Below are positions 7,631 through 15,552 of a DNA stretch of 21,878 nt, in pieces (position 1 is the first letter of the stretch; each line of letters opens with the position of its first letter). Origin of the DNA: a virus; IMG/VR virus record IMGVR_UViG_3300031687_000120, positions 1 to 21,878 of that record; one strand, given 5' to 3'. The translations under genes were made by a program, and so were the position numbers. The notes beneath the pieces are model-generated. The model searched no databases. It saw only the letters and a list, made by a program, of their open reading frames with translations, and was not told the DNA's origin.

Positions 7631-8035
7631 ATGACAGCAACAAGAAATAACGCTGCGGTAGGTGCTCTACTTTCTACAGCAGGGTTGGATGATAGCATTA
7701 AACCTAAGTCTTACTTAGAAACCTACTCTGCAGCAACAGCAGGGGCAACAGTAACACTAGACTTGTCTGTAGCAACTTCTTTTTCGGTAACTCTAGATCA
7801 GAACACAACGTTTGTTTTTAGTAACCCTCCCGCCAGCGGAACTGCCTATAGCTTTACCTTAGTAATTACTCAACCAAGTAGTGCTAAAACTATTACTTGG
7901 CCTAGTTCAGTGGACTGGGCAGCTGCTACAGCTCCTGATGCACCTGGAGCTTCTGAAGTAAACGCCTATGGGTTTTTAACCAGAGATGCTGGTACAACCT
8001 ATTATGGCTTCTTAGGGGGAGCGGCACTTGGCTAA
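7631..8035 (+). CDS. Small beta-rich fibre-module protein upstream of the LamG protein
   Basis: This 134-residue protein contains SYLETYSAATAGATVTLDLS, FSVTLDQNTTFVFSNPPASG, YSFTLVITQ and ITWPSSVDWAAATAPDAPG, ending TYYGFLGGAALG. The alternating hydrophobic pattern with 'tLd.NtTf.fsNPp..G' and 'WP.sVdW' is a recurrent module in tail-fibre proteins of marine phages, where it is often fused into a longer chain. Here it stands alone, and its stop lies inside the start region of the LamG gene, overlapping by eight bases. The two products are therefore probably made together and may assemble together. AAGGA at 7618-7622 serves as ribosome-binding site. No enzymatic motif is visible. Confidence 0.7.
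   Translation: MTATRNNAAVGALLSTAGLDDSIKPKSYLETYSAATAGATVTLDLSVATSFSVTLDQNTTFVFSNPPASGTAYSFTLVITQPSSAKTITWPSSVDWAAATAPDAPGASEVNAYGFLTRDAGTTYYGFLGGAALG
8014..8021 (+). promoter_or_regulatory. Shine-Dalgarno site selecting a TTG start
   Basis: AGGGGGAG lies six bases before TTG 8028-8030, inside the end of the previous gene. The first in-frame ATG (8055) has no comparable site upstream, so TTG is the more likely start of the LamG gene. Confidence 0.65.
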
Positions 8036-10031
8036 TTCCTTTGATAAGACCCTAATGGGGGCATCAGCATCAGCAGGGGGTGGTCCCTCAGATGATCAGT
8101 TCAATCGTGTTAGTTTTCTGTCTCACTTTGACGGTGCAAACAATGGCCTGAACAATGCGTTTGATGACGGCTCTGCAAGTAACCACACCATCACTGCCGC
8201 TGGTAATGTAACTCAAGGTAGCTTCGGGCCTTATGGAACCAACTGGTCTGTGGACTTTGATGGTGGTGATTGTTTTACTGTGCCACAAGATGCCGACTTC
8301 AATGTAGACGCTGGCAGCTATACGGTGGAGTGTTTTGTAAATACTACCTTCAATGGATACCAAAATATAATTGCATGTTGGAACGGCGGGGCTGGTGGAA
8401 ACCCTGGATGGGGGATGTTTATATCAAGCGCTAATAAATTCGGTATGTTTATAGGTACTGTCGAGGTTGGCAAGGCAGGAGCCTCAGTTAATGACGGTGC
8501 TTGGCATCACCTAGCTGGCGTGTTTACTAATTCTGGTGCAACCGTAACACTCTATGTGGATGGAGCACAGATTAGCACTGGTTCTATTACTGCACCAGCT
8601 GATAACTCAGCAAGCATAATTCGCATTGGCGCTGCTGGTAATGCAAGTGCAACTTCCTTTTATAAGGGTAGGATATCAAATTTACGGCTCGTAAAAGGTA
8701 CGGCAGTTTACTCTGGTTCTAGTTTTACCGCTCCAACTTCTGCCTTGACTGCTATTACGAATACTAAACTGCTTGTTTTGGGCAGTAATAATTTCTTGGA
8801 TGACTCCACATCTAGTCACGTTTTAACACTAATAAGTGACCCAAAAGTCACATCATTCGGCCCATTCCTGAATTCAAAAGTGTATGACCCTGCGGTAAAC
8901 GGGGCGAGTGCTTACTTTGATGCCTCTGGGGATCAACTTTCTGCCACAGACAGTGCTGATTTTGACGTAGGAGCTGGTTTATTTACAGCAGAAGCGTGGG
9001 TTTATCCAACAAACCCAGCGTCACAAGCAATTATAATAGGCCAATGGACCGGATCGCACGCTTGGGCCTTGATGCTTTCAAATAACTCAAGTAGAACTCT
9101 ACGATATATTATAAAGTCAGGGGGATCGTTTTACGATAAAATAGCAGACAACACGGGGTTACCTTTAAATGCTTGGTCACATGTGGCATTTTCCAGAGCG
9201 TCCGGTAATGTGTTTTCTATTTATGTTAATGGTGCAAGAGTGCGTACAGACACACTGAATATAACTGCTAATAATAGCACAGGTGTTTTGGGCATAGGCG
9301 GGAATAGCGGCTCCTACTGGGGAGGTTACATCTCTGATGCACGAATGGTTAAAGGCTCTGCTGTATATTCTGGCACAAGTTACACAGTTCCAACAGCCCC
9401 TCTCACAGCTATCACTAACACCAAGCTACTTCTAAACATGGCAGATGGTCAGGCGATTGATAGTGCGGCACAGAATGTTTTGACGTTGGAAGATGGTGCA
9501 AACATAAGTACCACACAAAAGAAATTTGGAGATAGTAGTGTATACTTAGACGGCAATGACCTTGCGCGAACAGCAGTCAACCCTTCTTTTGCGTTTGGCA
9601 TAGGAGATTTTACAATAGAAGGTTGGGTTTATTTAACGGCTATAAATCAATACGATAATATTTTTGATATGCGTCATTCAGGTAATACACACCATATAGA
9701 TGTTTATTTTGACGGAAGCCCTTTGCGTTTAAGATATTTTGTCGGTGGGGGCGAAAGGTTTGCCGCTAGTGCGGGAGTTTCACTAAATACTTGGACACAC
9801 TTAGCATTAGTTCGTAGTAGTGGGACTACAAAACTTTACCAACAGGGCAGCTCTGTAGGGTCATATAGTGACAGTACCGATCTTTATTCTGGACGGTTGC
9901 ATCTTGGCGGTAGGTATTCAAATCAGAATCATGCTCAAGGGTACTTTGATGAAGTTAGGGTTAGCAGCATAGCTCGTTACACCAGCAACTTTACTCCAGA
10001 TACAGAACCATTCTTAGACAAAGGACGATAG
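8028..10031 (+). CDS. Tail protein with three tandem LamG (concanavalin-like lectin) domains
   Basis: This 667-residue protein probably starts at TTG, set by the ribosome-binding site at 8014-8021. It consists almost wholly of three LamG/concanavalin A-like domains at about residues 25-245, 250-465 and 470-660. Each shows the family pattern: a core 'FDG.....FTVEC/AWVY' strand, a WHHLA, WSHVAF or WTHLAL motif, a 'LYVDG' or 'IYVNGARV' strand, and a closing 'G.ISNLRLVKGTAVYSG', 'G.ISDARMVKGSAVYSG' or 'FDEVRVSSIARY' block. Domains 1 and 2 are more alike than either is to domain 3. LamG domains typically bind carbohydrate, so a cell-surface glycan receptor is likely. A chaperone-type gene follows, as for the other adhesins. 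No signal peptide is seen. The fold is confident; the ligand is unknown. Confidence 0.85.
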   Translation: MANSFDKTLMGASASAGGGPSDDQFNRVSFLSHFDGANNGLNNAFDDGSASNHTITAAGNVTQGSFGPYGTNWSVDFDGGDCFTVPQDADFNVDAGSYTVECFVNTTFNGYQNIIACWNGGAGGNPGWGMFISSANKFGMFIGTVEVGKAGASVNDGAWHHLAGVFTNSGATVTLYVDGAQISTGSITAPADNSASIIRIGAAGNASATSFYKGRISNLRLVKGTAVYSGSSFTAPTSALTAITNTKLLVLGSNNFLDDSTSSHVLTLISDPKVTSFGPFLNSKVYDPAVNGASAYFDASGDQLSATDSADFDVGAGLFTAEAWVYPTNPASQAIIIGQWTGSHAWALMLSNNSSRTLRYIIKSGGSFYDKIADNTGLPLNAWSHVAFSRASGNVFSIYVNGARVRTDTLNITANNSTGVLGIGGNSGSYWGGYISDARMVKGSAVYSGTSYTVPTAPLTAITNTKLLLNMADGQAIDSAAQNVLTLEDGANISTTQKKFGDSSVYLDGNDLARTAVNPSFAFGIGDFTIEGWVYLTAINQYDNIFDMRHSGNTHHIDVYFDGSPLRLRYFVGGGERFAASAGVSLNTWTHLALVRSSGTTKLYQQGSSVGSYSDSTDLYSGRLHLGGRYSNQNHAQGYFDEVRVSSIARYTSNFTPDTEPFLDKGR

Positions 10032-10033
10032 AC

Positions 10034-10525
10034 ATGAAAATAGCACGATTAGATGGCTCAACAGTAGGCGAGATAGCAGATCACAAGTCTCTGTTCCCTA
10101 ACAATAGCTTCCCAAGGTCTGGACCTGACAGTGATTGGTTGGCGGCCAATAGCTGCGCTGAAGTAATTGTTTTCCAAGAGTATGACAGCGCTACACAAAA
10201 GAACGAGAGTGTAACACCTTACTTATCAGCTGGTAAAGTATATACCCGTAGAGTTACTGACATGACAGACGAAGAAGAAGCGGCGGTAGTTACTGCAGCT
10301 AATTCTGAAGTGGCTGCTCGTAACAGAGCAAAAAGAGATACTCTTTTAGCAGACTCAGACTGGGTTGTTACTAAGGCTTTAGAAGCAAGCATTGCAACTC
10401 ATGCTAGTTGGGTTACTTATCGTACGGCACTACGCAACATTACTGCTCACGCTAACTGGCCTAACTTGGCAACAGCCGACATAGAAGGCAACGGGGGAGA
10501 CTGGCCTACAAAGCCCGTACAATGA
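10034..10525 (+). CDS. Tail assembly chaperone-type protein (Phage_tail_APC-like) with N-terminal extension, copy 3
   Basis: This 163-residue protein has two parts. Residues ~1-90 (MKIARLDGSTVGEIADHKSL, later VIVFQEYDSATQKNE and SAGKVYTRRV) are unlike the two other copies. Residues ~95-160 carry NRAKRDTLLADSDWV, SWVTYRTALRNI, HANWPNL and the final WPTKP, the same family signature. It is nearly twice as long as the 93-94-residue copies. AAAGGA sits eight bases before the ATG, and the gene follows the LamG gene by two bases. The family placement is firm by eye. The N-terminal part may contact the specific partner fibre. Confidence 0.75.
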   Translation: MKIARLDGSTVGEIADHKSLFPNNSFPRSGPDSDWLAANSCAEVIVFQEYDSATQKNESVTPYLSAGKVYTRRVTDMTDEEEAAVVTAANSEVAARNRAKRDTLLADSDWVVTKALEASIATHASWVTYRTALRNITAHANWPNLATADIEGNGGDWPTKPVQ

Positions 10526-10734
10526 TCCACGTATTTGCTTTAATGTTATACATAGGAGCGGGTGAGGACAAAAAACTTATAAGCGATGATATGTACTTTC
10601 GCAAAGTTGAAAGCTGCAACTACTATGCAGAACAACTTATTAAGTCTTTTGGATCTCACCCTAACAATGACCCTAGAAGGGCTTACTGTATCCCCAAATC
10701 AGTAGATCCGGCTAAAGAACAAATCTACTACTAA
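10522..10734 (+). CDS. Small hypothetical protein before phoH
   Basis: I do not recognise a function for this 70-residue protein. It overlaps the previous stop by ATGA, so it is probably translated by coupling; there is no good ribosome-binding site of its own. The N-terminus MIHVFALMLYIGAG is hydrophobic, which might be a short membrane-inserting segment or a signal-like start, but it is short and lacks a lipobox. The rest is polar with two cysteines (C32 and C55), CNYYAEQLIKSF and a C-terminal EQIYY. The two cysteines could form a disulfide if exported. Confidence 0.6.
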   Translation: MIHVFALMLYIGAGEDKKLISDDMYFRKVESCNYYAEQLIKSFGSHPNNDPRRAYCIPKSVDPAKEQIYY

Positions 10735-10755
10735 AAATAGAGATCGCTAATGATA
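10733..10755 (+). promoter_or_regulatory. Conserved 23-base intergenic motif, copy 1 (before phoH)
   Basis: The motif reads AAAAATAG, A, GATCGCT, A, ATGATA. A second copy at 20007-20029 differs only at the two separately listed A positions (both T there). It begins in the stop codon of the previous gene and lies 34 bases before phoH. It could be a phage-specific promoter. TAATGAT is a poor -10 and no good -35 is visible, so a standard sigma-70 promoter is not obvious. GAGATC (10740-10745) and GGTCTC (10756-10761) could pair, but copy 2 does not keep this pairing. Confidence 0.55.
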
Positions 10756-10789
10756 GGTCTCCCTAGAAATACCAAATAAAGGATTCTTT

Positions 10790-11494
10790 ATGTCAAGAAG
10801 ATCAGAAAAGAAAAAGTCCCGTTATGCTGATAAGAATGAAGGTAATGTTCACGTATTACCTAGATTTCATGTTCTTCCTAAGAATGAGAAGCAAAACTAC
10901 TTGATACAAGCTATTAAGAAAAGTCCAGTTGTAGTGACCATTGGTTGCGCTGGTACTGGGAAAACTTACTGTAGTGCTGGAACAGTAGCACAACTCTTTC
11001 TGAAAGGGGGCTATCGCAAAATAGTCCTTACACGCGCTAACGTACCCACAGGTAAAAGTCTAGGACACTTCCCAGGAACTATCGCTGAGAAGATGACTCC
11101 TTGGTTACTTCCTATGTTGGAAGTTCTTAAGAAAGCCTTTGGTACGGGCAAGTATGAGTATTTAATGAGTAAAAATGACATTGAGATTCAGCCCATTGAG
11201 ACTATACGGGGGCGTTCTTACGAGAATGCTCTTGTGTTAGTTGATGAGGCTCAAAATTTAAACATGGATGAACTAAAGGCCATAAGTACACGCATCGGCG
11301 AAAATTCTAAACTAATTCTTATGGGTGATCCTGCGCAGTCAGACGTTAAGGCTGGGGCAGATCTCATGAGGTTCTCTAGGCTTATACAGTCTAACGGTAT
11401 TAACCTCCCTGTGATTGAGTTTGGTGTAGAAGACATCGTAAGAAGCGACATAGTTGCTGACTTAGTGAGGATGTTTATAGCAGAAAAAATCTAA
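10790..11494 (+). CDS. phoH: PhoH-like P-loop ATPase
   Basis: This 234-residue protein is a PhoH family member. Walker A is GCAGTGKT at residues 52-59 and Walker B is VLVDEAQN at 149-156. Typical PhoH blocks lie between and after them: IVLTRANVPTGKSLGHFPGT, ETIRGRSYENA and ILMGDPAQSD. The N-terminal ~25 residues are basic (SRRSEKKKSRY). Length is usual for phage PhoH, which lacks the extra nucleic-acid domains of some bacterial forms. It is common in marine phages. The fold is a helicase-like ATPase, but its role in infection is not settled and the name does not prove phosphate regulation. AAAGGA lies seven bases before the ATG. Copy 1 of the conserved 23-base motif lies just upstream, so phoH may open a transcription unit running into the tail-tip genes. 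Confidence 0.95.
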   Translation: MSRRSEKKKSRYADKNEGNVHVLPRFHVLPKNEKQNYLIQAIKKSPVVVTIGCAGTGKTYCSAGTVAQLFLKGGYRKIVLTRANVPTGKSLGHFPGTIAEKMTPWLLPMLEVLKKAFGTGKYEYLMSKNDIEIQPIETIRGRSYENALVLVDEAQNLNMDELKAISTRIGENSKLILMGDPAQSDVKAGADLMRFSRLIQSNGINLPVIEFGVEDIVRSDIVADLVRMFIAEKI

Positions 11495-11509
11495 TTAAGG
11501 AACTAATCA

Positions 11510-12172
11510 ATGAAAACTTATTACTATAACGGAGCACAAATCCTTGCTCCTTTCACAATTACATCAAACGAACCTATGTTCGATATGACTACTATCTCTT
11601 TAAAAACACAGAGAGCCTCTCAAGGTGCTCAACGTTGGGAGTTATCCTTTGACATTATTGCTGAAAATAGTAATCAGGCAGATCTATTTGTTAGTTCCTT
11701 TAAGGACATTGAAGGCGCAAATACCATGATTATGCCGCAGTTGACTAGCTCAACTAAACCTCGTTACAACTCTTCGGGCGAAGATACTCTTTATAAAACA
11801 GGAGAAGTTGGCGCAAATTTAAATGAAATAACTATGCCAATATCTGTCGCTGCTAGCACAGGGGTAACTCAAGTGTATATCGGTGCAGGTACGGCAGTGT
11901 TAACAGGGTTAATGCCTAAAGGTACTTTTATAAAATTTACTAATAGCGATAAACTTTATGTTACAACTTCAGACGCAAACTTTGCAAACTCAGGTTCAGC
12001 TATTGATATTTATCCAAGATTAAAGAAGACTCTAAGTACCTCTGATAATATTGTATTAAAAGATCTTGTTCAATTCTCTTACTACAGAGATATTAGCAAT
12101 CAACAAGGTATAACTTTTACAGACGGAATTTTATCAAATATTGGCCAGATTAATTTAATTGAGGCGGTATAA
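11510..12172 (+). CDS. Minor tail protein at the start of the tail-tip module
   Basis: This 220-residue protein contains TISLKTQRASQGAQRWELSF (about residues 28-47), followed by a polar stretch and PQLTSSTKPRY. The 'SLKT.R...GAQRWE' pattern is one I associate with minor or distal tail proteins upstream of tail-tip genes in marine phages. The central part (ITMPISVAASTGVTQVYIGA, PKGTFIKFTN, KLYVTTSD) is beta-rich and ends QINLIEAV. It begins the block that leads through the next gene to the gpJ-like hub, the position of GTA-type DUF2460/DUF2163 or lambda gpM/gpL-type genes. AAGGAA precedes the ATG, and its stop overlaps the next start as TAATG. Tail tip is likely; the exact homologue is unsure. 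Confidence 0.65.
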   Translation: MKTYYYNGAQILAPFTITSNEPMFDMTTISLKTQRASQGAQRWELSFDIIAENSNQADLFVSSFKDIEGANTMIMPQLTSSTKPRYNSSGEDTLYKTGEVGANLNEITMPISVAASTGVTQVYIGAGTAVLTGLMPKGTFIKFTNSDKLYVTTSDANFANSGSAIDIYPRLKKTLSTSDNIVLKDLVQFSYYRDISNQQGITFTDGILSNIGQINLIEAV

Positions 12173-12777
12173 TGGCTAGGTCTTTTTCAACTAACTTTAC
12201 AACTGCTCTAAACAGTGGGTCTGTTACATATTTTTTCTTAATTGAAATTGACTTAGAAAGAGTTTCTGCAAACAACACAAACAGAGTTACTTATTATTAT
12301 ACTAGCTTTAACAGGGATATTAGCTGGAATAGTCAAACTTGGGTTGGCGATGGGGGAGTCTTCGAAATAGATTCTCCAAGATTCTCTTCTATAATTGATA
12401 GAGAAGCCTACATTATTACTCTAACTGATGCTGCCAACAGTCTCTCTGACACTTTTAAACAAGGCGTAATTGGCAATAATATAAAGGTTCGTCTGGGTTT
12501 GTTGAACAGTAGTGAACAACCTATGCTTGGCGTTGATAGTAATAGCGTTAGTGATATTGTTTTTCTTTACTCAGGATTTATTGACTCCCCAACAATAGCA
12601 GTTAATTGGGATACTAAGATTGCTAAAATAGAAGGGACTTCTCCTATGGCTGACTTAGATCAGATAAACTTAACTATGATTTCTAAAGATGGAATGGATC
12701 AAAAGAATTCTACAGACACCTCTTTTGACAACATTTACGATGATAATGAAACTGCTATTTCATGGGGGAAAATTTAA
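12172..12777 (+). CDS. Minor tail protein upstream of the gpJ-like hub (gpL/DUF2163-like position)
   Basis: This 201-residue protein has FFLIEIDLERV, YYYTSFNRDISWNSQTWVGD and FLYSGFIDSPTIAVNWDTKI, and ends TSFDNIYDDNETAISWGKI. A 'W.g..W.gDGg.f.i.sp' body and an ending of the type 'D.SFD.i......WG' are typical of phage proteins directly before the central tail hub. Overlaps with both neighbours (TAATG before at 12172 and after at 12777) indicate coupled translation of the tail-tip proteins. It probably sits at the tail tip between the tube end and the hub. The family assignment is by pattern and position. Confidence 0.65.
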   Translation: MARSFSTNFTTALNSGSVTYFFLIEIDLERVSANNTNRVTYYYTSFNRDISWNSQTWVGDGGVFEIDSPRFSSIIDREAYIITLTDAANSLSDTFKQGVIGNNIKVRLGLLNSSEQPMLGVDSNSVSDIVFLYSGFIDSPTIAVNWDTKIAKIEGTSPMADLDQINLTMISKDGMDQKNSTDTSFDNIYDDNETAISWGKI

Positions 12778-15548
12778 TGCCTTTTGGAATTGGTAATATT
12801 CTTAGCCTTGGCCTCACCCTTGCTTCGGCTGCATATCAACAAAAACTTGCGAGAGAAGCAGAGCGGCGGCGTCAAGCTGCCCTTGATAAGGCTCGTGGAC
12901 AAAAGTTTAATGTAACTTCAGAAGCAGCCCCGTTACCTGTTATATACGGTAAGCAACTTGCTGCAGGAGTAAAAACAGGACACAAAGTTAAAAACGGCTA
13001 TTCAGCTTCTAGTCCAGTAAATTATGACAATGCTTTTGAAAAGGACTTTAGTGACACTAGTGTTAGCGGTTCTAAAAAAGAATTTTTAGGAGTTCAAACA
13101 GCACTCTGTCACGGTGGAATTGAAGGTGTTCAACACGTTTTAGTAGATGGGCTTGACTATCGTGGTCTAACAAGTGAAATGAAAAACAGCAACTCTAAAT
13201 ATAATCATAGATTCCATATACATAACTCTGGAGGAGGAGATAGCGCCTCTAGTAGTATGGGGTTTCTTTCTACTAATACTTTTACCGACATAGCTTGGGT
13301 TTCTTCTTTTTTTAAACTTAACAGAGAAACCCCTCAGTATAGTGGTAGCCCTGAAGTTGAGTATATTTTAAAGGGTAAAAAAGTAAGGAAAATTAATAGC
13401 TCGAATTACACTTTAAATACTACTTATGAATATTCAAATAACCCTGCTTATTGTTTGTTAGACTACCTTCTAAACACTAACTATGGCAGAGGTCTTCCAG
13501 CTGATAAGGTAGACTTAGTCTCTTTTTATAACTCTGCAGTTATTTGTGATACAGTAAAACTCACTAATGCAACTCTCGGAGGGAGTGTTAACGGAACTAA
13601 ACCTATTTTTAGTTATTCAAATAACGATGCCTTTCCAGGGGTTAATGACTTTTCTCAGAGTGACTTTTCAACTACTGATTTGTCTAATTCAACTTATTTA
13701 TATTTTGCAGAAAATACTTCTCAGCTTTATTCTTTAGCCGTAGCTAACAATGGTACTCCTACTTACACTGAAATTAACACTCCTAACACGGACACTATTC
13801 GTCTTTATGAATGTAATATGACTCTGGACACTTCCGAAACTATTAGAGATAACATTGAGAGAATTCTGTCTACTATGGGAATGACAAGTCTTGTATGGAC
13901 ACCTGATGGCAAATACAAGCTATCTTTAGAATACCCTGTAGATGAAGCCGCTGTATCAGCATTAGTTAACAGTAATCATTCTTTTGGAGACGACGATATT
14001 GTTCGAGAAGAAGTGACTATTGTATGGCCTACTGCTCAAGAAAGATTCACTCAAGCTACCGTTCAATTTCCTAATGAATCCGAAAACTTTGATATGGATT
14101 CTATAACTTGGCCGCCAACATCATCAGTGGCTAACACTCCTTACGCTACCTTTTTAGCTGAAGATAATAATAATCCTTTGACTAAGAGTTTTTCTCCAGA
14201 CGGTATTACCAACAAATATCATGCACAGGCTTACGCTGAACAGCAAGTAAGAAAATCAAGAGGCATCTTTACAGTTGATATTACACTTACTAGAAAAGCA
14301 ATGACAGTAGAGCCAGGAGACATTATTTATATTAAGTCTGATGCTGCAGGTTTAATTCAGAACAGAGGTCAAGCTAATGAAACAGGATATCATTTTAAAG
14401 TTGAATCAATTAGAATTAATGATGATTTTTCAGTAAAAGTTAAATGCTATCATTTTCATTCAGGGTTTTTAGCTTGGAATGTACTAGACGATGTATCTTA
14501 CTCAATAATTCCTGAAATTGATTTTTCGGTAGCTCCAGTAACATCACTTTCTTTTTCATCTTCTTCAAATCAACTTTATGGCAGCTCTGCAGGGAAGTTA
14601 ACTTGGACAGCCTCGGATGATATCTCTGCAACGGATTACGTTGTTGAAGCAAAACTTTCTACGGAAAATGATAATCAGTACCAACAAGTAGGCACAACAG
14701 TGAATACAACGTTTGACATTCTTGGAATGAAAACGGGAACTTATATCTTTTCGGTAAGAGCGCGGTCTATAAATAATAGGCTTTCTAACAGGGTGACTTT
14801 GCAGCAGACCTTGCAGTTACTAACTAATGGGACTGTTGAAATAATCTATGCAAACACCGCTAATGCGGCTACTAACACTCAATCTTATACTTTTTCTACT
14901 CAAGAGTTTGTAGCGTACTACTCTCACACGGGTGCTCAACCGACTCTACCCCTCAGAGCGGGAGTAGCCTTCCATAAATTTGTAGGCTCAGACGGGACTT
15001 CAGGAAACAGTACTTTCCCTATTTATGCAGATAGTACTTCAGGAGGGAATCAGTCTTTTAGCCCTATAGGAAAAACCCATGTGAATTTTTTCTCTTCGGT
15101 TTCTTCCCCTAGCCTTCCAGTAAATGGGTTAACCTTTGTACCACTAGGCACTGCTGGGACAAGGGGTCCAGGGTGGTGGAGATATATTGATACAACAAAC
15201 GCTTCTAGTTATTATACTTCAGGGGCAAGTCTTCAACAACAGACAAGACTTAATGCAGCGTTTACAACAGCAACTTCTCTCACGGTAGTAGACTCAGATA
15301 GGTTTATAATCAAGTGTACAGATATTGCAATTGCTTATATTTACAATGGTTCTTCTTGGGTTACTCAAGCAGATTTTATTGATGGAGACTTAATGGTTGC
15401 TGGGACAGTTACTTCGGATAAACTCAATGTAACTAACCTCTCTGCCGTAACTGCTAATATGGGAACTTTAACAGCAGGAAAGCTTGAAAGTGCTGACGGT
15501 AAGTTTAAAATAGATTTAACAAATAAAGAAATATTAATAGTGGTATAA
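12777..15548 (+). CDS. gpJ-like tail hub / host-specificity protein
   Basis: I place the start at ATG 12777. GGGGGAA at 12764-12770 is well spaced for it and TAATG couples it to the previous gene, whereas the in-frame ATG at 12762 has no such site. The 923-residue protein shows the tail tip protein J pattern. There is an N-terminal helix rich in basic residues (YQQKLAREAERRRQ), then APLPVIYGKQLAAG (~51-64), ALCHGGIEGVQHVLVDG (~109-125) and NPAYCLLDYLLNTNYGRG (~222-239). Next come ETIRDNIERILSTMGM and VWTPDGKYKLSLEYP. A fibronectin-type-III-like domain lies at ~580-680, and a C-terminal segment with repeated 'TSDKLNVTNLSAVTANMGTL' and 'TAGKLESADGKF' pattern. This protein forms the tail-tip hub that triggers DNA ejection. 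The separate fibres and adhesins upstream imply that it is not the only receptor-binding part. Confidence 0.88.
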   Translation: MPFGIGNILSLGLTLASAAYQQKLAREAERRRQAALDKARGQKFNVTSEAAPLPVIYGKQLAAGVKTGHKVKNGYSASSPVNYDNAFEKDFSDTSVSGSKKEFLGVQTALCHGGIEGVQHVLVDGLDYRGLTSEMKNSNSKYNHRFHIHNSGGGDSASSSMGFLSTNTFTDIAWVSSFFKLNRETPQYSGSPEVEYILKGKKVRKINSSNYTLNTTYEYSNNPAYCLLDYLLNTNYGRGLPADKVDLVSFYNSAVICDTVKLTNATLGGSVNGTKPIFSYSNNDAFPGVNDFSQSDFSTTDLSNSTYLYFAENTSQLYSLAVANNGTPTYTEINTPNTDTIRLYECNMTLDTSETIRDNIERILSTMGMTSLVWTPDGKYKLSLEYPVDEAAVSALVNSNHSFGDDDIVREEVTIVWPTAQERFTQATVQFPNESENFDMDSITWPPTSSVANTPYATFLAEDNNNPLTKSFSPDGITNKYHAQAYAEQQVRKSRGIFTVDITLTRKAMTVEPGDIIYIKSDAAGLIQNRGQANETGYHFKVESIRINDDFSVKVKCYHFHSGFLAWNVLDDVSYSIIPEIDFSVAPVTSLSFSSSSNQLYGSSAGKLTWTASDDISATDYVVEAKLSTENDNQYQQVGTTVNTTFDILGMKTGTYIFSVRARSINNRLSNRVTLQQTLQLLTNGTVEIIYANTANAATNTQSYTFSTQEFVAYYSHTGAQPTLPLRAGVAFHKFVGSDGTSGNSTFPIYADSTSGGNQSFSPIGKTHVNFFSSVSSPSLPVNGLTFVPLGTAGTRGPGWWRYIDTTNASSYYTSGASLQQQTRLNAAFTTATSLTVVDSDRFIIKCTDIAIAYIYNGSSWVTQADFIDGDLMVAGTVTSDKLNVTNLSAVTANMGTLTAGKLESADGKFKIDLTNKEILIVV

Positions 15549-15552
15549 ACAA

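Noticed and set aside
12762-12776. ATG 12762 as the start of the gpJ-like gene
   Set aside because: It has no ribosome-binding site, and its own sequence overlaps the GGGGGAA that correctly spaces ATG 12777.
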